9,269 nucleotides of DNA from Fervidobacterium sp. (lineage in GTDB: Bacteria > Thermotogota > Thermotogae > Thermotogales > Fervidobacteriaceae), in NCBI GenBank assembly GCA_003526765.1, contig DPXZ01000150.1:1-9269 (forward strand), read 5' to 3'. Both the position numbers and the translations under genes were made by a program. Below, piece by piece: positions 1 through 6,764 of this stretch. Each line of letters begins with the position of its first letter. Positions within the stretch are counted from its first letter, which is position 1. The notes under the pieces were generated by a model. It was not told where the DNA came from, did no database searches, and was given only the letters and a program-made list of their open reading frames with translations.

Positions 1-2
1 CA

Positions 3-284
3 AAACAGGTAATAAGGGTACTCAGAGGTGCTAACTCGGAGGAATTGATTGCTGAAAAACCGCTTGTTTTGGATAGTGCTGAATCATGTTTAGTTAACAT
101 ATTTTCAAGAAGTGTTTTGGATGTCTTTGTAAACGGAACGTATATTGGAAGAACCCCGATATATCTTGCAAACCTACCAAAAGGAACGTACACATTTGTT
201 TTTAAAAAAGGTGAAAGTGAATTGTACAAGGAAGATGTGTACATAGAAAATGGAAAGATCAATGAGATTAGAGTAGACAAATAG
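3..284 (+). CDS. PEGA-domain protein, C-terminal fragment (5' end outside window)
   Basis: The reading frame is open from the left window edge to the TAG at 282-284, so this is the 3' end of a longer gene. The visible 93 residues end in a typical PEGA repeat: a short beta strand, then VFVNGTYIGRTPI, a short LANLPKGTYTFVF strand pair, and a final strand near IENGKINEIRV. PEGA domains are small beta-rich modules found mostly in surface or periplasmic proteins, often at the C-terminus. The fragment shows nothing about the rest of the protein. A TTG at 45 could be read as a start, but GGAGGA at 38-43 sits only one base before it and the frame continues upstream without a stop, so I prefer a truncated gene. 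It lies about 60 bases before the Omp-alpha-like gene and on the same strand, which fits an envelope role. That role is inferred from the domain and the neighbours. Confidence 0.7.
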   Translation, partial: KQVIRVLRGANSEELIAEKPLVLDSAESCLVNIFSRSVLDVFVNGTYIGRTPIYLANLPKGTYTFVFKKGESELYKEDVYIENGKINEIRVDK

Positions 285-333
285 TCAGAATATATGGAGA
301 ATCAAAGTAACCAAGAGAAATCCGGTCAAAATC

Positions 334-340
334 GAGGTGA
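334..340 (+). promoter_or_regulatory. Ribosome binding site deciding the start of the SLH/coiled-coil gene
   Basis: GAGGTGA lies four bases before the ATG at 345 and one base before the ATG at 342. The upstream in-frame ATG at 294 has no purine-rich site before it. Starting at 345 places a classical signal peptide at the very N-terminus. Confidence 0.65.
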
Positions 341-344
341 GATG

Positions 345-1820
345 ATGTTTACCAGAAAACGTTTCTTAATGCTGTCTGGGCTTGTCAGTGTGTTGCTATT
401 CTTGATTTTTGGAACATCTGCGATTGGAGCAACTATCAACGATCTATCTTCCGCTTCTGCGCAGTATAAAGCCGTGAGCTTTCTGGTCGATAGAAAGATT
501 ATGGAGGTTGACCAGAACAACAATTTTAAGCCATCACTGCTTGTATCGAAGTTAGACTTAGCCAAGTATCTTTACAATCTAATAACTTATTACAAACTTG
601 AAAATTCAAACAGTACAGTGAGTTCAGAAGAAATTAGTAAAATTCAATCACGCGTTTCTTCGTTGGAAAAGCAAATGCAGTCAAGTATCTCTGCCCAATC
701 AGGTGTTCAAAGTGACTTAAGTGATCTTAAGAAGAGAATCACAGCACTTGAGAGCAAAGTTACGTCTATCACTACTACTAGTAGTAGTCAAGCATCTCAA
801 ATAACTCCAACGGATTTTTCAAAGGATATAGATTCACTATCGAAAAGAGTCGCGACACTTGAAAAAGGGTCATCAGATTTGTCGAAAATTGTGGACCAAT
901 TATCGAAAAGGATTACAACGTTAGAGCAAAAAGATGCATCTTCTCAGATATCAAGCATTTCGAAAGATTTGGATTCATTATCAAAAAGGGTAACTACTAC
1001 CGAACAGTCTGTTGCACAAGTCAACAGTAAAATCGCGGTAGTTAACGGTGATATAAGCAAAATTAGCACTAATATCAACGATATTAACAGTAATCTAAAT
1101 GCGTTTAATACCGAAGTGACAAACAACATACAACGAATAGACTCAAAGATATCAGCATTGGAAAGTAGTCTGAAATCTAGTCAACAAGATATAGGAAAGA
1201 TAGTAACAGTAAGCACTCAAGTTTCAAAACTCGACGGACGAATTTCAGCCCTTGAACAGTCTAGTCAGCAATCAAGCCAAAGATTGTCAGCCCTTGAAAA
1301 CTCAGTTTCACAGAATTCAACGGATATAGAGAATCTAAAACCACTTAACGGTTTGTATGCGTCTACTAGTAAGGAAGTTAGTGCATTGTCACAGAGGATT
1401 TCCAAGATCGAGGAAATAATCAATAAGGGAGACGATTTCATAAAGAGACTTGATGCGATCGATGCATTAACAATTGTCGACACAATTGGAAATTTCCAAG
1501 TGTTGTCAAATCGCTTTGACCAGTTAGTGGCAAAATATACAAAGATTGAAGACCAGATGCGTGCACTTTCTATTGAACAGCAGTACATCTTGAATGAGAT
1601 TTCCAACGTTAAGGATACTGTGGTTAAGACTAGTGAGCTATCAAATGATATCTCAACGCTAACGCTTAATCAAGATAAGGCCAAGACTGACTTGGAATCG
1701 CTCAATGAAGAAGTAAGTAACTTACGTTCGGAATTAGAAATGACTAGATGGATAGCTATTGCGGGCACTGTAACGTCTGTGGTGTTGGGGATACTTTTCA
1801 TAGTAACTGCTGGGCAATGA
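345..1820 (+). CDS. Omp-alpha-like envelope spacer: SLH domain, long coiled coil, C-terminal membrane anchor
   Basis: This 491-residue protein (508 if started at the ATG at 294) has a basic start (MFTRKRF), a hydrophobic core and an AIGA cleavage site near residue 29, which together make a signal peptide. Residues about 30-83 resemble one S-layer homology domain, the type that binds peptidoglycan-linked polymer. Residues about 95-466 are rich in Ser, Gln, Lys and Leu and carry repeated heptad blocks of the form L-S-K-R-(V/I)-x-x-L-E, as expected of a long coiled coil. The last 23 residues, after a Trp near 469, are hydrophobic and end at the C-terminus, giving a membrane anchor. This order matches Omp-alpha of Thermotoga, the rod that holds the outer toga at a fixed distance from the cell wall. 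The role here is inferred from the architecture. The long linker has little sequence constraint, so close homology to Omp-alpha is not proven. The neighbours are also envelope-type genes. Confidence 0.8.
   Translation: MFTRKRFLMLSGLVSVLLFLIFGTSAIGATINDLSSASAQYKAVSFLVDRKIMEVDQNNNFKPSLLVSKLDLAKYLYNLITYYKLENSNSTVSSEEISKIQSRVSSLEKQMQSSISAQSGVQSDLSDLKKRITALESKVTSITTTSSSQASQITPTDFSKDIDSLSKRVATLEKGSSDLSKIVDQLSKRITTLEQKDASSQISSISKDLDSLSKRVTTTEQSVAQVNSKIAVVNGDISKISTNINDINSNLNAFNTEVTNNIQRIDSKISALESSLKSSQQDIGKIVTVSTQVSKLDGRISALEQSSQQSSQRLSALENSVSQNSTDIENLKPLNGLYASTSKEVSALSQRISKIEEIINKGDDFIKRLDAIDALTIVDTIGNFQVLSNRFDQLVAKYTKIEDQMRALSIEQQYILNEISNVKDTVVKTSELSNDISTLTLNQDKAKTDLESLNEEVSNLRSELEMTRWIAIAGTVTSVVLGILFIVTAGQ
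771..788 (+). repeat. Perfect 18-bp palindrome of ACT/AGT triplets
   Basis: Three ACT triplets are followed directly by three AGT triplets, giving an exactly self-complementary 18-mer inside the SLH/coiled-coil gene. In frame it encodes a Thr-Thr-Thr-Ser-Ser-Ser run that interrupts the heptad pattern, so it may simply be a flexible linker made of simple triplet repeats. Confidence 0.7.
817..991 (+). repeat. Imperfect internal duplication in the coiled-coil region
   Basis: The segments at 817-850 and 958-991 (34 bases each) match at 27 positions when aligned by eye and encode nearly the same peptide block (F/I-S-K-D-I/L-D-S-L-S-K-R-V). A related block, DQLSKRITTLE, lies between them. This suggests that the rod grew by duplication of heptad units. 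Confidence 0.6.
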
Positions 1821-1859
1821 TTATGATGGGCCGTATCTACGTAATTAAACAAGATGGTT

Positions 1860-1867
1860 AGGGGTGA
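1860..1867 (+). promoter_or_regulatory. Ribosome binding site favouring a TTG start for the patatin gene
   Basis: AGGGGTGA is followed after seven bases by an in-frame TTG at 1875. The ATG at 1854 lies before this site and has no such sequence upstream. The TTG start gives a protein opening directly with the first patatin beta strand. Confidence 0.6.
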
Positions 1868-1874
1868 AGTAAGA

Positions 1875-2654
1875 TTGGTTGGTCTGGCACTGGAAGCAGG
1901 TGGAGTCAAGGGTTTTACGCATATAGCTACTTTGAAACTCTTGGATATGTACGATGTGAGGTTAAATATGATAGCTGGGTCTTCAGCAGGTGCCATAGTT
2001 GGTGCCCTTTATGCGATGTACGGTGATGCAGATAAGGTTTACGAAGAATTCTCGACAAATGTCGTTTCTTTCATGAAAGACAAATCGTTGAAATCTTCTG
2101 TACCAATGTTTGAGTTAGTAATAAAGAAGGCGTTGATAAGTTTAGATGATTATTATCAGTTTTTCAAGGCACTCTTTGGGAGGATCAAGTTTTCACAGCT
2201 TAAGACAAAATTGGTTGTCGTAGCATTTGATTGTGAAAATCGTGAGTCCATGGTTATAGATGAAGGTTTCTTAGTTGACGCAGTTTTGGCAAGTTGTACA
2301 GTTCCAGGGATTTTTGAACCAACGTATCTTTGCGGTACAAGGGTTTTGGATGGTGGAGTACTATCTCCGCTTCCAACAGAGGAACTTAAGAAACGTGGTA
2401 TGGATAGGATCATTGCAAGTATATTCAATGAAGAAATTCCTGATTATCAGACACAGTTTAGTTTGTTATCGGCACTTGATTCCATTAAGAATCAAGAAAT
2501 ACTTAAGCAAGAGATGCAAATAGCAGATTTTGTTTTTGATTATCCAGTACAGGCAGAATGGAGTGAATTTGAAAGATATGAATCGATCTATAATGAAGCT
2601 TTAAAAATTGCTATGGATAGGAGAGATGAATTTGAGAATTTCCTTAGGCGGTGA
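1875..2654 (+). CDS. Patatin-like phospholipase (serine lipid acyl hydrolase), RssA-type
   Basis: The product is 259 residues from TTG 1875 (266 from ATG 1854). It carries all hallmark motifs of bacterial patatin-like phospholipases. The oxyanion-hole loop AGGVKG is at residues 8-13. The nucleophile elbow G-S-S-A-G has its Ser at about 37. The block ASCTVPGIFEP precedes the catalytic D-G-G, whose Asp is at about 159, completing the Ser-Asp dyad. The family cleaves acyl chains from phospholipids or related lipids. No signal peptide or membrane segment is visible, so the enzyme is probably cytosolic or bound to the inner face of the membrane. Its length is normal for small RssA/YlbK-like proteins. 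The substrate cannot be read from the sequence. The gene sits between envelope genes and its 3' end overlaps the next gene, which looks like a divergent patatin relative, so the two products may work together. Confidence 0.9.
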   Translation: MVGLALEAGGVKGFTHIATLKLLDMYDVRLNMIAGSSAGAIVGALYAMYGDADKVYEEFSTNVVSFMKDKSLKSSVPMFELVIKKALISLDDYYQFFKALFGRIKFSQLKTKLVVVAFDCENRESMVIDEGFLVDAVLASCTVPGIFEPTYLCGTRVLDGGVLSPLPTEELKKRGMDRIIASIFNEEIPDYQTQFSLLSALDSIKNQEILKQEMQIADFVFDYPVQAEWSEFERYESIYNEALKIAMDRRDEFENFLRR

Positions 2655-3396
2655 TATAATTCAATATCTGGGTGCAGTTGGATTATTGAAGGCACTGCAA
2701 GAGTTTGAAGGATCTGAGAGTAATAATGATTTTTTTGAAATTCACTGTTGTGGCTTTTCTTGCATCCCTGCCGTACTTTGGCAATATGATGCAAGCACAG
2801 CTTATATGAGAATATCGAAAATGTGGCAAGAGGCTTTTAAAATCTTCAAGTCTGTTTCTAATCCATCCTTGTCAAGTATTGGGAGTAGTATAACGCTCTT
2901 GTATAATGTTCAAAAGAAGATTAAAAACCAAGAAGAAGATACAAAAGGAAATGCTAAACTTAGAGAATTTATCCAGAAATGGGTCCCAGAATTTGAGATT
3001 ACTGATAACTTCAAAGTAAAGGTCCACGCATTCAACATGGCTCAAAAGAAAGAAGAGATATTGACTGGTAACTCTATAGATGTGATATCAAGAGCGTTGA
3101 CGTATCCAATAGACTTTTCACCGATAGATGATTATCTTTCTCTTGCTTGGGTGTTTGGAATTCCGGAAGGAGATGGTATAATATACATAGATTGGCTCAA
3201 TTCTTTTATTCCCCAAAGGGCTTCTGATTATCTCCTGCTATCAACTTTCTCAAGGACAGTCAAATTTATTAAAGACCGTTCAAACAGGGCAAAGTTCTCT
3301 ACTTCGATACAGGTCTTTGATTCAAAGAATTTCAGTGTGATAAGCAATCGTTTTTACCTTGCTGGTAAGAAAATGGTTGAAAGTCTTACCGTTTAA
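2626..3396 (+). CDS. Divergent patatin-like protein lacking the catalytic motifs (possible pseudoenzyme)
   Basis: This 256-residue product has no obvious family at first sight, but it can be aligned by eye with the preceding patatin. LRISLGGDIIQYLGAVGLL corresponds to the first strand, glycine loop and first helix. Gly-Phe-Ser-Cys-Ile (Ser about 45) falls where GSSAG is expected, so the second glycine of the elbow is lost. A strand with AFNMAQ fits the partner's AFDCEN. RALTYPIDFSPI fits ASCTVPGIFEP. The catalytic D-G-G becomes Asp-Trp-Leu (Asp about 189). The Ser and Asp are thus present, but the glycine context needed for catalysis is not. The start is ATG 2626 behind AGGAG at 2619-2623; TTG 2632 is an alternative with better spacing. 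The gene overlaps the upstream gene by 29 bases, which implies translational coupling. I infer a non-catalytic partner or regulator. An unrelated alpha/beta protein remains possible. Confidence 0.6.
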   Translation: MNLRISLGGDIIQYLGAVGLLKALQEFEGSESNNDFFEIHCCGFSCIPAVLWQYDASTAYMRISKMWQEAFKIFKSVSNPSLSSIGSSITLLYNVQKKIKNQEEDTKGNAKLREFIQKWVPEFEITDNFKVKVHAFNMAQKKEEILTGNSIDVISRALTYPIDFSPIDDYLSLAWVFGIPEGDGIIYIDWLNSFIPQRASDYLLLSTFSRTVKFIKDRSNRAKFSTSIQVFDSKNFSVISNRFYLAGKKMVESLTV

Positions 3397-3403
3397 GAGT
3401 CAT

Positions 3404-3410
3404 AGGAGGT
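3404..3410 (+). promoter_or_regulatory. Strong ribosome binding site placing the LptA-like start at 3417
   Basis: AGGAGGT touches the ATG at 3411 with no spacer but lies six bases before the in-frame ATG at 3417, so the second ATG is the likely start. Confidence 0.7.
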
Positions 3411-3416
3411 ATGGGT

Positions 3417-4094
3417 ATGAAGAGTAGAAGGATTCTTAGCATCACAATTTTGATGATACTACTTTCCGTAGTTGTTATTTTTGCACAAACATCGACAACC
3501 ACGACAACAACAAGTACAAAGAAGTCGAAAACTGTTAGAGTCTCTGCTGACTATGTTGAACCAAAAAGTGATGTTATATATTACAAAGGTAGAGTATTCG
3601 TCAATATAGACGAAGATAAAGTAAGCGTAAAGACTACTGAGATGTATGTACGAAAAGTTGGCGACAAATGGAGAAATGTAGATATTCCAGTAAAGTCTGA
3701 ATTCAGTTTCGATGGTGGTAGTGCAACCGCAGATAAGATGACGTATGATCTTGATAATAGGACGGGAGTTCTTACAAACGCAGTAGTTACGATAGTCGAT
3801 ACGAAGAGTAATGAAAAGATAACAATAATAGCCGATAGTGTGAATTATGACTTGGATAATGACAGATACAGTGGTACGAAAAAGGGTGGTGTCAATATTA
3901 CAAAAGGTGATGTCACGACAGTTAGTGATAGATTTGATTATGATAAGAAAAAGGGAGAACTTACATTAGTTGGAGCTGTTGTAATAAACGATGCTAAAAA
4001 AGGTATAAAGATGACAGCCTCTGATGCAGTTATAAATACTGAAAATAACGATATGAAGGCAAACAATGTTAACATAGAACTGAAAGTTGAATAA
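3417..4094 (+). CDS. Secreted OstA/LptA-like beta-jellyroll protein
   Basis: The 225-residue product begins with MKSRR and a hydrophobic stretch ending IFA-Q near residue 23, a typical signal peptide, so it should be exported. A Thr-rich linker (ten of Thr/Ser in a row after the Gln) follows. From about residue 38 the chain is a series of short beta strands with recurring units such as SADYVE...IYYKGRV, ATADKMTYDLDNRTGVL, IADSVNYDLDNDRYSG and VSDRFDYDKKKGELTLVGAV. This is the pattern of the OstA/LptA N-terminal domain, which forms an open beta-jellyroll that carries lipid across the periplasm in Gram-negative bacteria. No C-terminal barrel is present, so it is LptA-like rather than LptD. Classical lipopolysaccharide is not known from Thermotogales, so the cargo is unknown. 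It follows the patatin pair by 20 bases and its stop overlaps an upstream in-frame ATG of miaA. Confidence 0.75.
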   Translation: MKSRRILSITILMILLSVVVIFAQTSTTTTTTSTKKSKTVRVSADYVEPKSDVIYYKGRVFVNIDEDKVSVKTTEMYVRKVGDKWRNVDIPVKSEFSFDGGSATADKMTYDLDNRTGVLTNAVVTIVDTKSNEKITIIADSVNYDLDNDRYSGTKKGGVNITKGDVTTVSDRFDYDKKKGELTLVGAVVINDAKKGIKMTASDAVINTENNDMKANNVNIELKVE

Positions 4095-4097
4095 TGG

Positions 4098-4104
4098 AAA
4101 GGAG
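4098..4104 (+). promoter_or_regulatory. Ribosome binding site deciding the miaA start
   Basis: AAAGGAG is followed after seven bases by ATG 4112. The ATG at 4094, which overlaps the preceding stop codon, lies upstream of this site and would add six residues not typical of the family. Confidence 0.65.
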
Positions 4105-4111
4105 TTTTTTG

Positions 4112-5035
4112 ATGCACAGATTTATAATCTCCGGCCCAACTGGTTCAGGCAAGACCGAGTTGGCTGTGGCCATAGCACAGCAGCTGCCCATAGAAATCAT
4201 ATCGATGGATTCTAGACAAGTATACAAATACATGGATATTGGTACAGCCAAGCCTGACCCCTACCAACTTGTTTCTGTTAAACATCATATGATAGATATA
4301 GTGGAACCTTCCGAATATTTTAATGCTTTTCTATATCAAAAAATGGCAAAGGAAATAGAAATGGATGTGGTTCGGAGAGGAAAGATTCCCATATACGTTG
4401 GTGGAACCGGGCTTTACATCGATGCACTGGTAAAAGGTTTTTTTGAAGGTGTACCGAGGGATGAGAACATACGAAAAGAACTCAACCAGTTGAACGAACA
4501 AGAACCGGGAATTCTGAGAAAGATGCTTGAAGAATTCGATCCACAGGCAGCTTCCAGGATACATTTCCAAGACACAAAGAGGACAATACGAGCATTGGAA
4601 GTTTATCTCAAAACTGGCAAACGGATTTCCGAACTTCAAAGTCAGCAGTCAAGAGAATCAAACGAGGATTTTACATTGGTAGTTATAAACCGCGAGAGAG
4701 AAGAGCTCTACAAAAGAATAAATAGCAGAGTCGACAAGATGATAGAATATGGCTTGATAGACGAAGTGAAAGAACTGATCTCAAAATATGGTAAGAGTCC
4801 GGAAGCATTCAAGACCATAGGGTATCAGGAGATCATCGATTACTTGGATGGCGTATACTCCATTGAAACAGCTATACATCTTATAAAACGCAATACCCGC
4901 CATTATGCACGTAGGCAGATTATCTACCTGAGAAGGTTTAAGAATGCAATATGGATAGATGCTGCGGAAGATGAAGCTAAAGAAAAAATAATGAAATTGA
5001 TAGAAGAGAAATATCTAATTGAGCAAAATATCTGA
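4112..5035 (+). CDS. miaA: tRNA dimethylallyltransferase MiaA
   Basis: MiaA transfers a dimethylallyl group to N6 of A37 in tRNAs that read codons starting with U, which stabilises codon pairing. The 307-residue product is of normal length. From the start at 4112 it shows the P-loop GPTGSGKT (8-15), MDSRQVYKYMDIGTAKP with the substrate-binding Asp-Ser (about 32-48), HHMIDIVEP, the GGTGLY motif (97-102), the TKRTIRALEVY block, AFKTIGYQE, and the family C-terminal signature RNTRHYARRQ (260-269). No key residue is missing. The gene starts 17 bases after the LptA-like gene and ends 51 bases before dnaX, all on one strand, so it is probably co-transcribed with both. In other bacteria miaA is often near hfq or mutL; neither is seen here. 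Confidence 0.97.
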   Translation: MHRFIISGPTGSGKTELAVAIAQQLPIEIISMDSRQVYKYMDIGTAKPDPYQLVSVKHHMIDIVEPSEYFNAFLYQKMAKEIEMDVVRRGKIPIYVGGTGLYIDALVKGFFEGVPRDENIRKELNQLNEQEPGILRKMLEEFDPQAASRIHFQDTKRTIRALEVYLKTGKRISELQSQQSRESNEDFTLVVINREREELYKRINSRVDKMIEYGLIDEVKELISKYGKSPEAFKTIGYQEIIDYLDGVYSIETAIHLIKRNTRHYARRQIIYLRRFKNAIWIDAAEDEAKEKIMKLIEEKYLIEQNI

Positions 5036-5071
5036 GGTTAATCCATCAATCCAAATATACAAGCAGATTCT

Positions 5072-5078
5072 GAGGTGA
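5072..5078 (+). promoter_or_regulatory. Ribosome binding site deciding the dnaX start
   Basis: GAGGTGA lies eight bases before ATG 5087. The GTG at 5075 is itself part of this site, so it is unlikely to be the start even though its frame is open. Confidence 0.75.
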
Positions 5079-5086
5079 AAAATCAC

Positions 5087-6724
5087 ATGGAAGCACTGTA
5101 TAGAAAATACCGTCCTGTTCAATTCTCACAAATCGTTGGTCAAGAACACATAAAGAGGATAATTAAGAATGCACTTGAGAAAAGAATGATATCACATGCT
5201 TACATCTTTGCAGGTCCGCGTGGTACGGGAAAAACAACAACTGCAAGATTGCTTGCAAAATCGCTAAACTGTGAGAAGAATCAATTTTCTGAACCTTGCA
5301 ACGAATGTGCTTCATGCAAAGCCATAGACAATGGTTCACATCTCGACGTGATAGAATTAGACGCGGCCTCAAACAGAGGTATAGACGAAATAAGAAGAAT
5401 AAGAGATGGTGTTAACTTCAGCCCAGCAATGGGTAAGTACAAAGTGTACATAATAGATGAAGTGCACATGCTGACACGCGAGGCTTTCAACGCGTTACTC
5501 AAGACTTTAGAGGAACCGCCATCACATGTTGTATTCATACTTGCCACAACTAATCCGGAGAAGATTCCACCAACTATTACATCCCGTTGTCAGGTTTTGG
5601 AATTCAAAAACATTCCAAGTGAGGAAATAGTAAATAGGCTGAAAGAAATCTCTGCGATAGAAGGATTCGACATAAGCAATGACGCATTGGTGAAAATTGC
5701 AAAAAGAGCATCTGGCGGTCTTCGCGATGCATTATCAATTCTTGAACAGGTCATTAGATACACAGGCGGAGAAGTAACAGCACAAGCCGTTGATGAGGCA
5801 CTGGGATTAGTTAGCGAGGAAATTGTAAGCAAATTTGTAGATGCCATATTGGAAGGAGATCTACACACCGTACTTGACATAACTGAGAAAGTCTATATCG
5901 AAAGGGGAGACTACGACACATTTCTAAATCAGCTCATCGAATATTCACTCGAAAAAAAGACTAATTTAATGACGAATTTGTCGATGGAGTTCTTTGGAAT
6001 AATGAAGGAACTAAAATATGGTGAAGAGAAGCTTTTGATTGCAAAACTTCTATTCGCAAATCTTGTGGAGAAACTTCAATCAGCTGTTCAACCAAAATTG
6101 GGAAAGGGTATAAATGTTTCAAACATTTCAGACATTTCAAAACAATTTACGGAGAAAGAAACGAAGAATATCGTCAAAAACACTGAATCAAGTGATGGTA
6201 GAAATCGAATTGCTGAAGTCAATACCGTTTCAAATATGAAGCCAAATTCAGATGATACCTCCAAAGATGTTCTTGATAAAACGGTAGATAAGGCAACAAG
6301 ATTTATTGATCACACTTCAATTATCAACCCGAGTGAGCAAAAAGTGGAACAATTTTCAGAGAAGTTCTCACAGTCACAAGAGAATAGTCAGAATGTACCG
6401 AACGAGAAAGATAGTGATAGTGAGAATAAGCAATTTGGAGTCGCAACTAAAGCAGTATTGGAAGATTTAAAATTAAACGGAGATTTGTCAATATTCGTAG
6501 GTCTCTCTTTGGCGACCGTGTACGAAAATGAAGATTCCATTAGGATTGTCTTTGATGAATCCAAACAGTTCAGCTATGAAATCATAAAAGAAAAGAAAGA
6601 CGAAATAGCGATTCTTTACAAAAACAAGACCGGACTAAACAGGCAAGTCATAGTTGAAATATCAAGCGAGATACAAGACCCAGTTGTTGAAAAACTGAAA
6701 ATGCTATTTGGTCCACTTGGATGA
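5087..6724 (+). CDS. dnaX: DNA polymerase III subunit tau (clamp-loader ATPase)
   Basis: DnaX is the ATPase of the clamp loader, which places the sliding clamp on primed DNA and links it to the polymerase. The 545-residue product opens with ALYRKYRP, the family start. Positions are from ATG 5087. Walker A GPRGTGKTT is at 43-51. The zinc module with four Cys (62, 71, 74, 77; C-x8-C-x2-C-x2-C) follows. Walker B IIDEVHM has its Asp-Glu at about 124-125. LATTNPEKIPPTITSRCQ holds sensor 1 and the SRC finger. GGLRDALSILEQ holds the sensor 2 Arg (about 213). Residues about 340-455 form a polar Ser/Asn/Asp/Lys-rich linker. A folded C-terminal part of about 90 residues follows and probably contacts other replisome parts, as in tau. 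An A-rich heptamer at 5953-5959 may allow a short product. The gene is followed after 40 bases by pilT. Confidence 0.97.
   Translation: MEALYRKYRPVQFSQIVGQEHIKRIIKNALEKRMISHAYIFAGPRGTGKTTTARLLAKSLNCEKNQFSEPCNECASCKAIDNGSHLDVIELDAASNRGIDEIRRIRDGVNFSPAMGKYKVYIIDEVHMLTREAFNALLKTLEEPPSHVVFILATTNPEKIPPTITSRCQVLEFKNIPSEEIVNRLKEISAIEGFDISNDALVKIAKRASGGLRDALSILEQVIRYTGGEVTAQAVDEALGLVSEEIVSKFVDAILEGDLHTVLDITEKVYIERGDYDTFLNQLIEYSLEKKTNLMTNLSMEFFGIMKELKYGEEKLLIAKLLFANLVEKLQSAVQPKLGKGINVSNISDISKQFTEKETKNIVKNTESSDGRNRIAEVNTVSNMKPNSDDTSKDVLDKTVDKATRFIDHTSIINPSEQKVEQFSEKFSQSQENSQNVPNEKDSDSENKQFGVATKAVLEDLKLNGDLSIFVGLSLATVYENEDSIRIVFDESKQFSYEIIKEKKDEIAILYKNKTGLNRQVIVEISSEIQDPVVEKLKMLFGPLG
5953..5964 (+). other. 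Candidate -1 frameshift site in dnaX
   Basis: The zero-frame codons GAA AAA AAG contain the heptamer A AAA AAG, the same sequence and register as the programmed site in E. coli dnaX. After a -1 slip the next codons are GAC and then TAA (5962-5964), so a product of 292 residues would end at once. No Shine-Dalgarno-like booster lies at the usual distance upstream, and no close downstream stem is evident. The product would also lose most of the oligomerising collar domain. The site is real in sequence; its use is uncertain. Confidence 0.35.
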
Positions 6725-6764
6725 TTTTTGATTAGTAGACTACTTTATCGAATGAGGTGATTGC

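Noticed and set aside
1823..1861. A 12-codon mini-frame (MMGRIYVIKQDG) between the coiled-coil gene and the patatin gene
   Set aside because: It has no ribosome site and is too short to judge. It may be a leader peptide, but nothing supports this.
3483..3530. The Thr/Ser-coding ACA/ACC/ACG run after the LptA-like signal peptide, considered as a tandem repeat
   Set aside because: The codons vary and the stretch is short. It is better described as a low-complexity protein linker than as a DNA repeat.
5033..5061. A possible promoter before dnaX (TATACA at 5056-5061)
   Set aside because: The hexamer at the right distance upstream (TGAGGT) is a poor -35 match, so co-transcription with miaA is the simpler reading.
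5989..6011. A seven-pair stem (GTTCTTT / AAGGAAC) with a nine-base loop downstream of the dnaX heptamer
   Set aside because: It starts about 30 bases after the slippery site, too far for a usual frameshift stimulator, and contains a G-U pair. Such weak stems are frequent by chance.
6734..6744. The inverted repeat AGTAGACTACT between dnaX and pilT
   Set aside because: It has a one-base centre and cannot form a stable hairpin. It is not followed by a T-run, so it is not a terminator. An operator is possible but unsupported.
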